64,000 nt of DNA from Egicoccus sp. AB-alg6-2 (lineage in GTDB: Bacteria; Actinomycetota; Nitriliruptoria; Nitriliruptorales; Nitriliruptoraceae). Where the stretch lies: positions 62,001 through 126,000 of the forward strand of contig NZ_JBGUAY010000009.1 in the NCBI RefSeq assembly GCF_041821025.1, in the 5' to 3' direction. Numbering within the stretch: the stretch's first letter is position 1; each line of letters begins with the position of its first letter. Position numbers and translations under genes: made by a program. The notes beneath the pieces were generated by a model that worked only from the letters and a program-made list of their open reading frames with translations, was not told the DNA's origin and did not search any database. Positions 34,473-48,404 of the stretch are shown one piece after another.

Positions 34473-35510
34473 TCAGACGCGGATCCAGACCGGTGAGGTC
34501 GCGCCGTCGGCGTGCCGCTGTGCGTAGCTGGTCACGAGCCCGTGCTCGTCCACGGCCAGCTCACCCACGAAACCACCGGCGGAGCGGTAGGTCCAACGCC
34601 CCTCGCCCTCCTCGGCGTAGGACTGCTCGAGCGGCTCGATCGCCGGCCCTGGAACACGAAGCCACGCGGCCCGCACCGGGCCACCCCGGGCGCGCCGCAA
34701 CGGCAGCGTGTTGGTGACGGGGCTGGCTTCGAGGTCGACGTCGAGGCAACCCTCGAGGTCGGTGACCTGCTGCCCGTTCCGCCACCAGCGTCCGTGGCCA
34801 TCGCTGTGCAGGACCCGGACGTCGTCGGCGGTCTCGAGACGTGCCCGGCGGGTGCGCCAGGCGGCGTCGACCTCGACCTCGTAGCCCAGCGCCGCCGACA
34901 ACCCACCCGCACCGGACGGTTCGACGTTCCCGCGGAAGACGACGCCATCCGGCAGGTCGTACCAATCGACGTGTTCGGCACCGAAGGGTCCCTCCCAGCC
35001 GACGGTGCGGGTCGGCGCCGCCGGAGCGACCGGCTTCTCGAAGCAGATCTCGGTGGTGTGCGAGGGATCGTCGAGGTCGCGCCGGGCGCCGGTGTCGGCG
35101 TAGCCGTGCCGCTCGTAGAGGCGGTGGGCGTCGTGGAAGCGGGTGTCGGACCACAGCACGACGTGCGAGGCGCCGATCCCGGCCGCCTGGGCCTCGACCC
35201 GCCGCACCAGCTGGCCGGCCAGGCCGCGGCGTCGGTGGCTGGCCGCGACGTAGAGCCGTTTGAGCTCGACGCGACCGTCGTCGTCGGGTGCCCCGGTCCC
35301 CACGCTGGCCACGATCGTTCCGACGTCCTCGACGACCCACCACCGCCCGCCACGTCGTGCGGCCGTCGTCGCCGGCACCGGCAGGTCGTCGTCGAGGTCG
35401 GGCAGGTCGAGCACGCAGCCGGGGTACTCCGCGTAGGCAGCGCCGACGAGGTGGACCAGTTGGTCGCCGTCGGCGTCCCGGATGGCCCGCAGGACCAGAC
35501 CGTCGTTCAC
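34473..35510 (-). CDS. GNAT acetyltransferase fused to a glycolipid-binding domain
   Basis: A 345-residue fusion. Residues 1-165 are a GNAT domain (LYVAASHRRRGLAGQLVRRV is the acetyl-CoA loop; LYERHGYADTGARRDL near its end). Residues ~175-345 match the putative glycolipid-binding family (WRTRRARLETADDVRVLHSD, GCLDVDLEASPVTNTLPLRR). GTG at 35510 is preceded by GGAGCGG. It has no signal peptide, so both domains act in the cytoplasm. The combination suggests acylation of a lipid or sugar-linked substrate, but that is inference. It ends four bases from the convergent DUF3152 gene. Confidence 0.8.
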   Translation of the reverse strand: MNDGLVLRAIRDADGDQLVHLVGAAYAEYPGCVLDLPDLDDDLPVPATTAARRGGRWWVVEDVGTIVASVGTGAPDDDGRVELKRLYVAASHRRRGLAGQLVRRVEAQAAGIGASHVVLWSDTRFHDAHRLYERHGYADTGARRDLDDPSHTTEICFEKPVAPAAPTRTVGWEGPFGAEHVDWYDLPDGVVFRGNVEPSGAGGLSAALGYEVEVDAAWRTRRARLETADDVRVLHSDGHGRWWRNGQQVTDLEGCLDVDLEASPVTNTLPLRRARGGPVRAAWLRVPGPAIEPLEQSYAEEGEGRWTYRSAGGFVGELAVDEHGLVTSYAQRHADGATSPVWIRV

Positions 35511-35576
35511 CGTGACCGCTCCTCGGGGCGTGACGGTCCGGCAAGCTAGCGCCAGCCCCTGACACCAGGAGACCGC

Positions 35577-36524
35577 ATGGACCTCGCCGGCCTGCGCCCG
35601 ATGCTGGCGACGCCCGGTCAGCCGGACGCCGTGCGGCGGGGCCACCGGTACGAGTTCAAGTGGGACGGCGTGCGTGCCTTGGTGGCGATCACCGCCGACG
35701 GTTCGCTGCAACTGCGCAGCCGGAACGGCGTCGACATCACCGCGCGCTATCCCGAACTGGCCGGACTGCCCGACGCCGTCGGTTCCCCCGCCGTGCTCGA
35801 CGGTGAGATCGTCGCCTTCGACGAGCGGGGCCGACCGTCGTTCGCGGCCCTGCAACCGCGGATGCACCTCGCCGATCCCGCGCGCGCGGCACAGGCGGCC
35901 GCCACGCGTCCGGTCGCCCTGCTCCTGTTCGATCTGCTCTCCCACGACGGCGACGACCGCCTGGCGTGGCCGCAACAGCAGCGGCGCGCCGGCCTGCTCG
36001 ATCTCGACATCGCCGCCGGCGGGCCGTGGTCGGTGCCGCCCGACACCGACGACCTCGACGCGGCCCTGGCCATCGCGACCGAGCGCGGGCTCGAAGGGGT
36101 CGTCGCGAAGCGGCTCGACGCGCCGTACCGGCCCGGCGTCCGTTCCAGCGCCTGGGTCAAGTTGCGCCTGGCACGGCGGCAGGAGGTCGTCGTGGGCGGC
36201 TGGCGGCCGGGCAAGGGCCACCGTTCGGGTCGGATCGGCTCGCTGCTCGTCGGCGTCAACGACGGCACCGGGCTGCGGTACGCCGGGGGGGTCGGGTCGG
36301 GACTGGGCGAGCGTGAGATCGAGGCGCTCGAGGCGGCGATCGTCCCGCGTGCGCACAGCCCGTTCGTCGACGCGGTCGAGCACCGCGACGCACGCTTCGC
36401 CGAACCCGGCATCGTGGTCGACGTGCGCTTCACCGAATGGACTCCCGACGGGCGGCTGCGGCACCCGGTCTACCTCGGCCGCCGCGACGACAAGGACCCC
36501 GCGGACGTCGTCCGCGAGGACTGA
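35577..36524 (+). CDS. ATP-dependent DNA ligase (LigD ligase module)
   Basis: A 315-residue ligase. Motif I is YEFKWDGVRAL with adenylated Lys28; motif III appears around LLLFDLLSHDGD, motif IV GLEGVVAKRLDAPY and motif V SSAWVKLRL. The C-terminal OB fold contains VVVGGWRPGKGHRSGRIGSL. The size equals the ligase domain of LigD alone. ATG at 35577 follows CAGGAG. It leads a Ku-polymerase set for non-homologous end joining. Confidence 0.93.
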   Translation: MDLAGLRPMLATPGQPDAVRRGHRYEFKWDGVRALVAITADGSLQLRSRNGVDITARYPELAGLPDAVGSPAVLDGEIVAFDERGRPSFAALQPRMHLADPARAAQAAATRPVALLLFDLLSHDGDDRLAWPQQQRRAGLLDLDIAAGGPWSVPPDTDDLDAALAIATERGLEGVVAKRLDAPYRPGVRSSAWVKLRLARRQEVVVGGWRPGKGHRSGRIGSLLVGVNDGTGLRYAGGVGSGLGEREIEALEAAIVPRAHSPFVDAVEHRDARFAEPGIVVDVRFTEWTPDGRLRHPVYLGRRDDKDPADVVRED

Positions 36525-36599
36525 TGCGGACCGCGTGGCGGGAGTACGCTGCGGCCGTGCGCACTCCGCCCGCGGGGTGCGACGGCGAGGAGGCAGCGC

Positions 36600-37421
36600 A
36601 TGCCACGCGCGATCTGGAACGGTGCGATCAGCTTCGGGCTGGTGAACATCCCGGTGAAGCTGGTGACGGCGACGCAGAGCAAGACGGTGCGCTTCCGCGA
36701 GATCCGGCGCGGCGACAACTCCCGCATCCGTCACCGCAAGGTGGCCGCTTCCGACGGCGAGGAGGTCACCAACGACCAGATCGTCAAGGGCTACGAGATC
36801 GCGCCCGACCGTTACGTGGTGCTCGACCCGGAGGAGCTCAAGGCCCTCGACGCCAAGCGGTCGCGCGCCATCGACATCGAGGACTTCGTCGACCTCGCCG
36901 ACATCGAGCCGCTCCAGTACGAGTCGTCGTACTACCTCCTGCCCGGTGACATGTCTGGCAAGTCGTACGAGCTGCTGCGCCGGGCCATGGAGGAGACCGG
37001 CAAGGCGGGCGTGGCGCGCTTCACGCTCCGCAGCAAGCAGTACCTCGCCGTGCTGCGTCCGGTGGGAAAGGCGTTGGCCGTCTCGACGCTGCTCTACCAC
37101 GACGAGGTGGTCGCGCCGGAACAGCTCGACGGCTTGCCCGACGACGTCGAGGTCGCCGATCGGGAGCTCGCGATGGCGACCTCGCTCATCGAGTCCATGA
37201 CCACCGAGTGGGACCCCAGTCGCTACGAGGACGAGCACCGCCAGCGCGTGCTCGAGTTGATCGAGCGCAAGGCCGAGGGCGAGGACATCGCCAGCGTCCC
37301 CGAGACGGAGCGCGAGGCCGGCGACGTGGTCGACCTCATGGCGGCGCTCGAGGCGTCGCTGTCGGCGGCCAAAGCTGGCGCGGCGTCGGACAAGGGCGAC
37401 GGCCAGCGCGACACCGCCTGA
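36600..37421 (+). CDS. ku: Non-homologous end-joining protein Ku
   Basis: A 273-residue bacterial Ku: MPRAIWNGAISFGLVNIPVK is the characteristic start, with the beta-barrel bridge region following and a short charged C-terminal tail rich in Ala/Lys/Asp. It forms a homodimeric ring on DNA ends and recruits the ligase and polymerase encoded on either side. ATG at 36600 follows GAGGAGG. Its TGA overlaps the ATG of the polymerase gene (TGATG). Confidence 0.97.
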   Translation: MPRAIWNGAISFGLVNIPVKLVTATQSKTVRFREIRRGDNSRIRHRKVAASDGEEVTNDQIVKGYEIAPDRYVVLDPEELKALDAKRSRAIDIEDFVDLADIEPLQYESSYYLLPGDMSGKSYELLRRAMEETGKAGVARFTLRSKQYLAVLRPVGKALAVSTLLYHDEVVAPEQLDGLPDDVEVADRELAMATSLIESMTTEWDPSRYEDEHRQRVLELIERKAEGEDIASVPETEREAGDVVDLMAALEASLSAAKAGAASDKGDGQRDTA

Positions 37422-38437
37422 TGGCGCCGAAGGACGAGTCGAAGCGCCAGACGGTGCAGGTGCCCGGCGTCGACGCGCAGGGAAACACCGTCTCGCGCCA
37501 GCTGAGCGTGTCCAACCTCGACAAGGTCCTCTGGCCAGACGGCACCACCAAGGCGGCCTACATCAACTACCTGGTGTCGATCGCCCCGGTCATGCTGCCC
37601 CACCTCGTCGACCGCCCGGTGACCCTCAAGCGCTACCCCGACGGCGTCGACGGGCAGAGCTTCTTCGAGAAGCGGTGTCCACCCCACAAGCCCGACTGGC
37701 TGACGACGACGCCCCTGCCGAAGCGGGGGACCGGCCGATGGGGACGGCCGAAGCCCGAGGAGGAGAAGCCGAGGAAGCTTCGTCCGGGCGAGCGCGAGGA
37801 CATGGTCGACCACTGCAACCTCACCGACACGGCGGCGTTGGTGTGGGTGGCCAATCTGGCCGCCCTGGAGCTGCACGTCACCATGGGACGCGCGCCCGAG
37901 CCGGGCAACCCGCGGGCGGTGGTCTTCGACCTCGACCCCGGTCTGCCGGCGGACGTCGTGACCTGCGCCCGGGTCGCGCTGCACCTGCGTGAGGTGTTCG
38001 ACCGCCTCGGGCTGCTCGCCGTGCCGAAGACCTCCGGTGGCAAGGGACTGCAGCTGTACGTACCGATCAACCAGGACGCGGTCACCTACGACGACACCAG
38101 CGACTTCTCCCGCGAGGTGGCCCAGCTGCTGGAGCGGGTGCACCCCGAGCTGGTCGTGTCGACCCAGACCAAGACCGAGCGGGTCGGCAAGGTGCTCATC
38201 GACTGGTACCAGAACACCCTCACGAAGACGACGGTGTGCGTGTACTCGCCGCGGGCCCGGGAGCGCCCGACCGTGTCGACGCCTCTGACCTGGGACGAGG
38301 TCTCCGACGGCGCCGATCAGGGCGATCCCGCGAAGCTGCGTTTCGTGATGGACGAGGTCGTCGAGCGCGTCCAGCGGCACGGCGACCTGTTCGCGCCGGT
38401 GGCCGAACTGCAGCAGGAACTGCCGCAGTTGGCATGA
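37421..38437 (+). CDS. LigD-type NHEJ polymerase/primase
   Basis: A 338-residue archaeo-eukaryotic-primase-type polymerase. Catalytic aspartates lie in VVFDLDPG (D170, D172), with KTSGGKGLQLYVPI as nucleotide-binding region and VLIDWYQN supplying the third acidic residue. It fills gaps with ribonucleotides during end joining. Residues ~98-128 form a Lys/Arg/Pro/Glu-rich stretch between FFEKRCPPHKPDWL and the catalytic core that seems longer than in mycobacterial LigD. No phosphoesterase domain is attached. ATG overlaps the Ku stop. Confidence 0.93.
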   Translation: MAPKDESKRQTVQVPGVDAQGNTVSRQLSVSNLDKVLWPDGTTKAAYINYLVSIAPVMLPHLVDRPVTLKRYPDGVDGQSFFEKRCPPHKPDWLTTTPLPKRGTGRWGRPKPEEEKPRKLRPGEREDMVDHCNLTDTAALVWVANLAALELHVTMGRAPEPGNPRAVVFDLDPGLPADVVTCARVALHLREVFDRLGLLAVPKTSGGKGLQLYVPINQDAVTYDDTSDFSREVAQLLERVHPELVVSTQTKTERVGKVLIDWYQNTLTKTTVCVYSPRARERPTVSTPLTWDEVSDGADQGDPAKLRFVMDEVVERVQRHGDLFAPVAELQQELPQLA

Positions 38438-38613
38438 CCTGTCGTCTTCAGCTGACGTACAGGGTCCGCTGCCCGTACGGGCGGGCGGTCCGTCGGGGCC
38501 ATGGTCGGCCGGTCGGCGCGGGCGTTCGCCTGCCGGGTCCGGCTTCGTACGGTCCGTTCAGGTCAGGTGACCAGCCACGCGCTCACCGCGGTCCAACGGA
38601 GGACGTCGAACTC

Positions 38614-39762
38614 TTGGATGCCATCGCAAGCACGCCGCCACTGGCGGGCCAGCCCATGGGCGACGGGGCCCCGCGCCCCCTGCAGCACCCGGGACGCCAT
38701 CTTCCCTGCCCCCTGCCGGAGCCCCGTGGCCCGGTCACCAGCTTCCTCGTCGAGCACCTGGTTCGTGCCCCGCACGACCTGCCGGTGTGGCCCGCACCCA
38801 CCGACGACCCGCTGACGGGTGACGACACCCATCTCGCGCTCTACCTCGTCTACGAGCTCAACTACCGCGGCGTCGAGGGCGTCGACGAGCGGTGGGAGTG
38901 GCACCCCGACCTCATCCGGCTGCGGGGGCAGCTCGAGGACCGGTTCGAGGCGGCACTGGTCGAACTCGTCGGGGACCTGCCCGAGGTCGACGACGTCACC
39001 GTCTTCCTGCAGGAACTCACCACCGACGACGGCGACGGCCGCTCCATCTCGAAGTTCATCGAGCACGAGGGCGACCTGCAGCAGTTCCGCGAGCAGGCCG
39101 TGCACCGCACCGCGTGGCAGCTCAAGGAGGCCGACCCGCACAGCTGGGCCATCCCGCGGTTGGGCGGCAAGCCGAAGGCCGCACTGGTCGAGATCCAGGC
39201 CGACGAGTACGGCGACGGGGTCGACCAGGATGTCCACGCCGAGCTGTACGCACTCACCATGGAACGCCTCGGCCTGTCGTCGCGGCCCAACCACTACATC
39301 GACCTGCTGCCGGGCATCACCCTGGCCACCGTCAACCTCGTGTCCATGTTCGGCCTGCACCGTCGCTGGCTCGGCGCCGTGATCGGCCACCTCGCCGTGT
39401 TCGAGATGTCGTCGGTCACCACGATGGCACGCTTCGCCACCGCGTTGCGGCGGCTGCACTTCGACCCGTGGACCTGCCTGTTCTTCGACACCCACGTGGT
39501 CGCCGATGCCCACCACCAGACCGTGGCCGCCACCGACCTGGCCGGCGGGCTGGTCGAGCAGGAACCGCGCCGGTTGCAGGAAGTGGTCTTCGGTGCCCTG
39601 GCGTTGTGCAAGCTCGAGGGCAAGCTGACCGAGCGGGTCCTGGACGCCTGGGACCGCGGCGAGTCGTCGTTGCTCGGCGAACTCGGCGTCACCGGCCCCG
39701 CACCCGGCCAGGACATCCTCCACGTCCCGGCCGACGACCCCCGGGTGCGCGCCGGGGCGTGA
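38614..39762 (+). CDS. Iron-containing redox enzyme family (haem-oxygenase-like fold)
   Basis: A protein of about 382 residues matching the iron-containing redox enzyme group related to haem-oxygenase-like diiron oxidases. Candidate metal ligands are ALVEIQADEYGDG, DVHAELY and a later FDTHVVADAHHQTVA with E and H residues spaced as in the family. The start is uncertain: TTG at 38614 has GGAGG 11 bases upstream, while ATG at 38656 lacks a site. The 175 bases after the polymerase gene hold nothing recognisable. The substrate is unknown. Confidence 0.72.
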   Translation: MDAIASTPPLAGQPMGDGAPRPLQHPGRHLPCPLPEPRGPVTSFLVEHLVRAPHDLPVWPAPTDDPLTGDDTHLALYLVYELNYRGVEGVDERWEWHPDLIRLRGQLEDRFEAALVELVGDLPEVDDVTVFLQELTTDDGDGRSISKFIEHEGDLQQFREQAVHRTAWQLKEADPHSWAIPRLGGKPKAALVEIQADEYGDGVDQDVHAELYALTMERLGLSSRPNHYIDLLPGITLATVNLVSMFGLHRRWLGAVIGHLAVFEMSSVTTMARFATALRRLHFDPWTCLFFDTHVVADAHHQTVAATDLAGGLVEQEPRRLQEVVFGALALCKLEGKLTERVLDAWDRGESSLLGELGVTGPAPGQDILHVPADDPRVRAGA

Positions 39763-39792
39763 CGACCTCTTCCGCAACACGAGGAGCAGAGC

Positions 39793-40044
39793 ATGGCCAA
39801 GGACCATGGACCGTCCGTGAAGAACGACGCCCAGTACGAGGCGCTGCGCGACGAGGGCCACAGCAAGGAGGCCGCGGCGCGGATCGCCAACAGCGGTAGC
39901 GAGTCGTCGCAGAAGGGCGGGCAGAGCGGTTCCTACGACGACTGGACCGTCGATGACCTGCGGGAGCGGGCCGCCGAGCTCGACGTCGAGGGCCGCTCCG
40001 GCATGAACAAGTCCGAACTCATCGAGGCACTCCGCAACCGGTAG
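39793..40044 (+). CDS. Small protein with Rho N-terminal-like (SAP-type) motif
   Basis: An 83-residue protein: the N-terminal half (GPSVKNDAQYEALRDEGHSK, then AARIAN) resembles a short actinobacterial family of unknown function, and the C-terminal half (WTVDDLRERAAELDVEG then MNKSELIEALRNR) is a Rho-N/SAP-type helix-extended-loop-helix that binds nucleic acids. A Ser/Gly linker joins them. ATG at 39793 follows GAGGAGCAG. It may follow the redox gene in one transcript (30-base gap). Confidence 0.82.
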   Translation: MAKDHGPSVKNDAQYEALRDEGHSKEAAARIANSGSESSQKGGQSGSYDDWTVDDLRERAAELDVEGRSGMNKSELIEALRNR

Positions 40045-40109
40045 GCCCCAGCGCCCCGTGGCCGGGTCCGCGTTCCGCGGGTCCGGCCACATCCGCTTGA
40101 CTGGCCATC

Positions 40110-41825
40110 GTGACCACCGACCCCACCAACCTCGGCCCCCGGCCAGCGACGCCCCCGCCGGCGCCGCCCGTGTCGACGTTCGCGCCGCTGCGGGTCCGCG
40201 AGTACCGCCGCATCTGGTCCGCGGCGCTGGTCAGCCACCTGGGCACGTTCCTGCAGCTGACGGCGGGGCCGTGGGTCATGCAGGAGATGACCGGCTCGCC
40301 GCTGCTGGTCGCACTGGTCACCACGTCGCTGACCCTGCCGCGTCTGCTGCTCACGCTGCCCGCGGGGGCGCTCGCCGACGTGGTCGACCGGCGCACGTTG
40401 ATGCTGATCGGGCAGTTCACCAGCGCGATCTCGGTCGCCGCCATGACGGTGCTGAGCGTGACGGGCTTGCTGACGCCGCTGTGGCTGCTCGGCCTGTCGT
40501 TCCTGCTCGGGGTCGGCAATGCGATCGGTCTGCCGGCCTTCCAGACGCTGATCCCCGACCTCGTGCCGCGCAACCTGATGCCCCAGGCCATCACCCTCAA
40601 CTCCGGGGCGTTCAACGTCGCCCGCGCCATCGGCCCGGCCCTGGGCGGCGTGCTGGTCGGGGCCGGGCTTGCCAGCACGGCGTTCGGCGCCAACGCGGCG
40701 TCCTACCTCGCCATCGTCGGGGTGCTGCTGACGTTCCCACGCGCGACCGTGTCCGACCATTCGCGCCCGACGCTGTGGCGCTCCACCGCGATGGGTGTGC
40801 GCTACGCCCGTTTCACCCGGCCGATCCGGGTCCTGCTGGCGGTCAGCGCGACGTTCGCGCTGACGACGGCGAGCATCCAGTCGCTGCTCCCGGTCGTCTC
40901 CACCGAACTGGGCCTGGGCGGTACCGGGTTCGGCGTGCTCTACGGCCTGTTCGGCGCCGGCGCGCTGGTCGGCGTGCTCTCGCGCGAGCGCGCCCGTGTG
41001 CGGTTCGGCCGCCGCATGCTGCCGGGCGCGATGCTGACCTTCGGGGTCTCGGGGGTCGTGTTCGGACTGGCGCCGCATCCGGTCGTCGCCGGCGCCGCAC
41101 TGAGCATGAACGGGCTGTGCTGGGTCTTCACCCTCGTCACGATGAACGCGACGGTGCAGATGCTGGCGCCGAGGTGGGTGCGCAGTCGGGTCGTGTCCCT
41201 CTACGTGCTGGCGATCGGTCTGCAACCGGTCGGGGCGTTCGCCGCGGGTGCGCTCGCCGAGGTCACGGGGGCGGGGGTCTCGGTCGCGATCTGGAACCTC
41301 GGCACCGTGCTGCTCGGACTCGTCGCGTTCCGGCTCGGCCTGCCCGTGCTCGGCGAGTTCGACGAGCCGGCGGCGCCGGACGACTGGCACGTTCCGCGTC
41401 ACGCCCAGCACGTCGCCGGTTCACCCGTGCTCATCGTCAACACCTGGGAGATCGACCACGACGACGCCGAGGAGTTCATGGCGGTCATGCGCGAACTGCG
41501 TCGTCAGCGCTTCCGAACCGGCGCGCAACGCTGGTCGCTGTACCGCGACGCCGACCGCCCGACCCGGATCACCGAATTCATCGTGGTGCACGACTGGGAC
41601 GAGCACCTGGCCCAGCATGCGCGCATGGACCAGGAGGTCGCCGACGTGCTCGCCCGTGCGCGCGCGTTCGACCGCGCTGACGGCCCGATCACCCGGCACC
41701 TCGCGGGCCTCGACATCCTCGACTCGAGCGCGCCGTCGATCGACGAACAGCTGCTCACCATCCACGCCGAGGCGCACCGAAGCGATGGCAGCGTCCCGCT
41801 GGACGAGCGTGAGGTCGCCGACTAG
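40110..41825 (+). CDS. MFS exporter (MFS_3/EntS-like) with C-terminal soluble domain
   Basis: A 571-residue protein. Residues ~25-420 carry about 12 membrane helices with the MFS loop signature [13 protein letters not shown], matching the enterobactin-exporter-like MFS_3 group. A further ~110 residues ([40 protein letters not shown]) form an alpha/beta ferredoxin-like domain resembling antibiotic monooxygenase folds, as in other long members of this group. GTG at 40110. It probably exports a small molecule. Its TAG shares the palindrome CTAG with the stop of the convergent cold-shock gene. Confidence 0.87.
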   Translation: MTTDPTNLGPRPATPPPAPPVSTFAPLRVREYRRIWSAALVSHLGTFLQLTAGPWVMQEMTGSPLLVALVTTSLTLPRLLLTLPAGALADVVDRRTLMLIGQFTSAISVAAMTVLSVTGLLTPLWLLGLSFLLGVGNAIGLPAFQTLIPDLVPRNLMPQAITLNSGAFNVARAIGPALGGVLVGAGLASTAFGANAASYLAIVGVLLTFPRATVSDHSRPTLWRSTAMGVRYARFTRPIRVLLAVSATFALTTASIQSLLPVVSTELGLGGTGFGVLYGLFGAGALVGVLSRERARVRFGRRMLPGAMLTFGVSGVVFGLAPHPVVAGAALSMNGLCWVFTLVTMNATVQMLAPRWVRSRVVSLYVLAIGLQPVGAFAAGALAEVTGAGVSVAIWNLGTVLLGLVAFRLGLPVLGEFDEPAAPDDWHVPRHAQHVAGSPVLIVNTWEIDHDDAEEFMAVMRELRRQRFRTGAQRWSLYRDADRPTRITEFIVVHDWDEHLAQHARMDQEVADVLARARAFDRADGPITRHLAGLDILDSSAPSIDEQLLTIHAEAHRSDGSVPLDEREVAD

Positions 41826-42079
41826 GCGAGGCGGACCTGGAGCGCCCGGGGGCCGCGGCCGTCGTCGCTGCGTTCGAACTGCACCCGCTGGCCGGCGCTG
41901 AGGCACTTGAAGCCCTCGCCGGCGATGGAGGAGTAGCGCACGAAGACGTCGTCACCGTCGTCGTCGGGGGCGATGAAGCCGTAGCCCTTCTCCTCGTTGA
42001 ACCATCGCACCTCGCCGGTGACGAGGTCGGCTTCGACGAGGGGGATCTCGGTGGTGAGCTGCTGCAGGTCGGGGTGCAC
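41822..42079 (-). CDS. Divergent cold-shock-domain protein
   Basis: An 85-residue protein: an N-terminal ~20-residue extension precedes a cold-shock domain with [20 protein letters not shown] (RNP1 region) and DVFVRYSSI in place of the usual VFVHFSAI, so the RNP2 His and Phe are Arg and Tyr. [20 protein letters not shown] and a short RALQVRL end complete the barrel. GTG at 42079 follows AGGAG. Nucleic-acid binding is expected, but with altered specificity. It lies downstream of the topoisomerase pair on the same strand after a 114-base gap. Confidence 0.9.
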   Translation of the reverse strand: MHPDLQQLTTEIPLVEADLVTGEVRWFNEEKGYGFIAPDDDGDDVFVRYSSIAGEGFKCLSAGQRVQFERSDDGRGPRALQVRLA

Positions 42080-42193
42080 GGTGGGCTCCTGGTGGCACGG
42101 GCGAGCCACGGCTGGCGGGTCGATGACCGAGACTACGACCGTGGGACAGAAGTCCTAAAGGTCGAGTCGGCCATCCGTACGGGGAGCGCCCGA

Positions 42194-46856
<4,663 letters not shown>

Positions 46857-47780
46857 GTGGAGGACGGGACGCCGGAGGACGAGGGTGGCGGCGAGACCGT
46901 CATCCTCGAAGACGTCGATCCGCCCGGCAGTTGGGACGAGCTCGTCGAACTGCTGAGCGATTCGCTCCAGGCGCTGGCGGAAGGCTTCGTGGCGCGGTTG
47001 CCGCTGATCGCGCTGGCCCTGGTGCTGTTCTTCGCCGGCCTGCTGCTGGTGCGGTGGGTGCTGCGCGGCGTCGAACGTGCCCTGCAGAGCCGGCGCGCCG
47101 ACCGGACGGTGCAGGGGCTGGCGATCCAGCTCGCGCGGGTCGTGCTGGTGCTGTTGGTGACGCTGTACGCCCTGAGCGTGGCCGGCGTGCAGATCGGCGC
47201 GGTGCTGGCGGGTCTCGGGCTGGCCGGCCTGGCGCTGGCGTTCGCACTGCAGAACATCCTGGAGAACTTCGTCGCCGGCGTCCTCATCCTGATCAGAAAG
47301 CCGTTCCGGCGCGGCGACCAGATCGAGTCCAACGAGTTCATGGGCACGGTCGAGGACATCGACCTGCGTGTGACGCGCATCCGCGACTTCGACGACCAGG
47401 TCGTGCTGATCCCCAACGCGATGGTGTTCACCGAGCCGATCGTGAACCTCACCCGCCTCGGTCGCCGGCGCACCCGTATCACGATCGGCGTCGACTATCG
47501 CGACGACCACGACCGAGCCCGCGAGGTACTGCTCGAGGCGGTTCGCGGCGTCGAGGGTGTGCTGCCCGTACCCGAACCCGAGGTGCTGTGCACGGAACTC
47601 GGCGACTCCAGCGTCGACTTCGAGGTCAGCTTCTGGTCGCGGCCACAGATGAAGGAGGTCCGCTTCGCACGCGACCGCGTCCTGCGCGCCTGCAAGTCGG
47701 CCGTCGAGGCCGAGGGCATGACCATCCCGTGGCCCATCCGCACGCTGGAGTGGGGCCGGAGCACCGAGCCGCCCGAGTAG
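46857..47780 (+). CDS. MscS-family mechanosensitive channel
   Basis: A 307-residue channel. An acidic cytoplasmic lead precedes helices near residues 45-65 and 85-105 and the pore helix (GAVLAGLGLAGLALAFALQN), rich in Gly/Ala as in MscS TM3. The beta domain follows with LIRKPFRRGDQIES and VRIRDFDDQVVLIPNAMV-like segments, then the C-terminal alpha/beta domain. It opens under membrane tension to release solutes on osmotic downshock. GTG at 46857 follows GGGGAGG. Confidence 0.92.
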   Translation: MEDGTPEDEGGGETVILEDVDPPGSWDELVELLSDSLQALAEGFVARLPLIALALVLFFAGLLLVRWVLRGVERALQSRRADRTVQGLAIQLARVVLVLLVTLYALSVAGVQIGAVLAGLGLAGLALAFALQNILENFVAGVLILIRKPFRRGDQIESNEFMGTVEDIDLRVTRIRDFDDQVVLIPNAMVFTEPIVNLTRLGRRRTRITIGVDYRDDHDRAREVLLEAVRGVEGVLPVPEPEVLCTELGDSSVDFEVSFWSRPQMKEVRFARDRVLRACKSAVEAEGMTIPWPIRTLEWGRSTEPPE

Positions 47781-47822
47781 CGTGCCCGCACGGCAACGCA
47801 CGTTCGCCCAGGAGCGCCGCTC

Positions 47823-48404
47823 GTGCCCGTGCAACGGACCGCCATCGAGGGTCTGCTCGTGCTGCGCTTCGAGCCCGCGACGGACGAGCGCGGATTCTTC
47901 CGCCAGGCCTTCCAGCTCGGCGAACTCGAGGATGCCCTCGGCCGCGAGGTGCGACTGCGTCAGGGCAACCATGCCCGAAGTGCGCCGGGCGTGATCCGCG
48001 GCTTCCACGCCGAGCCCTGGGACAAGCTGGTCCACGTCACCCGCGGCACGGTGCTGGCGGCCGTCGCCGACATCCGGCCGGATCATGGCACCTTCGGTGA
48101 GGTGGCGACCTTCCTGCTCGGCGACCACCCGGGGGAGCAGGCCGCGCTGTTCGTGGCCGAAGGACTCGCCAACGCCTATGGCGTGCGCGGCGACGAACCA
48201 GCCGACTACGTCTACGAGGTCAGCCGCGAATGGGCGGCGACGGCCGACAAACGCGCGGTTGCCTGGGACGATCCCGACCTCGCCGTCGACTGGGGCATCG
48301 AGGTTCCAGCGGTGTCGGCGGCTGACCGCGCCAACCCGACGCTGCGACAGCGGTTCCCGCATCACCCGCGCTGGCGTGACGGCACGTCCGATCAGCGGCG
48401 CTGA
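47823..48404 (+). CDS. dTDP-4-dehydrorhamnose 3,5-epimerase-like protein
   Basis: A 193-residue cupin of the RmlC family: FEPATDERGFFRQAFQLGEL, NHARSAPGVIRGFHAEPWDK (the RG-[LF]-H motif with the likely catalytic base) and GLANAYGVRGDEPADYVYEV are recognisable. The protein may epimerise a dTDP- or GDP-keto sugar, but no other rhamnose genes are adjacent, so the exact sugar is uncertain. GTG at 47823. It converges on the Crp-family gene and overlaps it by 13 bases at the 3' ends. Confidence 0.83.
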   Translation: MPVQRTAIEGLLVLRFEPATDERGFFRQAFQLGELEDALGREVRLRQGNHARSAPGVIRGFHAEPWDKLVHVTRGTVLAAVADIRPDHGTFGEVATFLLGDHPGEQAALFVAEGLANAYGVRGDEPADYVYEVSREWAATADKRAVAWDDPDLAVDWGIEVPAVSAADRANPTLRQRFPHHPRWRDGTSDQRR

